45,601 nucleotides of DNA. It comes from Trebouxia sp. TZW2008. Lineage: Eukaryota > Chlorophyta > Trebouxiophyceae > Trebouxiales > Trebouxiaceae. Positions 44,956 through 45,601 of the stretch are shown here, piece after piece; the stretch's first letter is position 1; every line of letters starts with the position of its first letter. The notes under the pieces are model-generated. The model was not told the origin of the DNA and did not search any database. It saw nothing but the letters and a program-made list of their open reading frames with translations. The DNA is taken from contig BDIU01000501.1 in assembly GCA_002118135.1 (NCBI GenBank), positions 1 through 45,601 of the forward strand, written 5' to 3'. A program made the position numbers and the translations under genes.

Positions 44956-45296
44956 GACAAGAATTTGTTGATATCATGAGTCGGGTTGCTGGAAGGCTCC
45001 ATGCATTGGCGCATTGCAAGGGTCAGCCATTGTTGATGACTCAAAGCATGCTTGTAGACGAAGAGATTTTGTTGATGTCCTGCAACCTTGCTGCACACTG
45101 AGTTGCAGAAAATTACACTTGAGCACTGCAACATACCTGAATGCTAGCTATCTGCTCAAGCTGCAGGCTCAAAGCCTACTTGACCCGTGCTTGCTGGGTA
45201 TTTGAGCCTGTGGGACCGCTTGATTCTGCTGCTGATAAGGCTGTGGGTGCAATGCAAGAAGGTCTCGGTCTGCTGCAGCGTGCATTTGAAGCATGA
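44956..45296 (+). CDS. Fragments of an unidentified plus-strand gene
   Basis: An exon-like stretch at about 44956-45019 encodes RQEFVDIMSRVAGRLHALAH and has a possible donor at about 45020 (aagg|gtcag). A probable last exon near 45200-45296 encodes PLDSAADKAVGAMQEGLGLL then QRAFEA before TGA. I do not recognise the family. A partial echo of the first stretch (agattttgttgatgtcctg against gaatttgttgatatcatg) lies at about 45064-45082. The 5' exons are not identified and the exon joins are not established. Confidence 0.35.
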
Positions 45297-45361
45297 TGCG
45301 CTGCCTCTATGTCTATCATCCGACTGGCAGTTTTCTGAGTACCTTGTGTTGCAGGCCGGAA

Positions 45362-45382
45362 CCCTATCCCCTAAACCCTAAA
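45362..45382 (+). repeat. Short interstitial telomere-like CCCTAAA run
   Basis: The sequence ccctatcccctaaaccctaa holds about two perfect CCCTAAA units plus a degenerate one. This is the complement of the TTTAGGG repeat of plants and many green algae. It is too short to be a chromosome end, and sequence continues past it. Confidence 0.6.
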
Positions 45383-45520
45383 CAACTGAAAGGAGTCCGA
45401 TCAGATGCATATTCACATTGGTGACATGCTACTCCAGCTGCACCTGTGGTATATCCGGGACAGCAGATATGTGACTGCCTGGACAAGGTGATATGATTGA
45501 TCATACCAGACATCTTCCTG

Positions 45521-45598
45521 CTGTTCACATGTCCAGTCATATGTGTATATGCATTGCTGACATGTGAACAGTCACTGCTTTGACATAATCAAAGCAGT
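45521..45598. repeat. Two adjacent inverted repeats (hairpins) at the window end
   Basis: CTGTTCACATGTC (45521-45533) is the exact complement of GACATGTGAACAG (45559-45571), with a 25-base loop. Directly after it, ACTGCTTTGA (45574-45583) pairs with TCAAAGCAGT (45589-45598) around a 5-base loop. They could be the edge of a transposable element or a structured 3' region of the gene ending at 45296. Confidence 0.7.
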
Positions 45599-45601
45599 CT
45601 T

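Noticed and set aside
1..45601. tRNA, rRNA, reverse transcriptase or transposase genes
   Set aside because: I looked for cloverleaf arms, rRNA core sequences and RT or transposase motifs and recognised none. The only mobile DNA seen is the non-coding MITE family.

Overview
The window looks like nuclear DNA of a green alga, most likely a trebouxiophyte. Genes are densely split by introns with GT..AG ends, very often with TGCAG at the acceptor. Several products are plant or plastid types: a CURT1 thylakoid protein, a plastid-type pyruvate dehydrogenase E1 beta, a plant-type KAB potassium-channel beta subunit and a thioredoxin with a likely transit peptide. A short CCCTAAA (plant/algal telomere) run lies near the right end. 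The species cannot be named from sequence alone. I see no rRNA, tRNA, CRISPR array or coding transposon.

Layout, left to right: 3' end of an unidentified coiled-coil gene (+, to 1290); KAB-type aldo/keto reductase (+, 1826-6834, 11 exons); GNAT acetyltransferase (-, 7807-11218); HAD pyrimidine 5'-nucleotidase-like gene (+, 11691-14300); sphingoid-base kinase (-, 15041-20232); thioredoxin-like gene (+, 20748-21969); bZIP transcription factor (-, 23245 to at least 25508); a gene-poor, partly CpG-rich stretch with an intact MITE (27531-27700); plastid PDH E1 beta (-, 28770-33203); ankyrin/coiled-coil gene (+, 33654-37817); unidentified exons (-, 37935-38917); a degenerate SpoU/TrmH-like protein with a very long Ser-rich tail (-, 39061-41927); CURT1 (-, 42164-43131, 5' end unresolved); and fragments of a plus-strand gene (44956-45296). 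Three gene pairs are divergent over CpG-rich gaps of about 450-520 bp (11219-11690, 20233-20747, 33204-33653), which are probably shared promoters. I know of no pathway that joins all these genes; this is ordinary eukaryotic gene order. Three concern the plastid (PDH E1 beta, CURT1, probably the thioredoxin).

The most unusual signal is in the introns. In at least four unrelated genes one intact exon is flanked by decayed partial copies of itself. Copies of its 5' half, each with a TGCAG acceptor, lie upstream. In three of the four genes, copies of its 3' half, most still followed by a GT donor, lie downstream. Spacing is about 90-180 bp. Some copies keep an open frame; others carry frameshifts. 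This looks like repeated partial tandem duplication at splice junctions and could reflect intron growth, new intron creation or alternative exons.

Exon boundaries were placed by eye from GT/AG sites, reading phase and remembered family sequence patterns. Chained exons keep phase in all complete models given, but no transcript or homology search was available.
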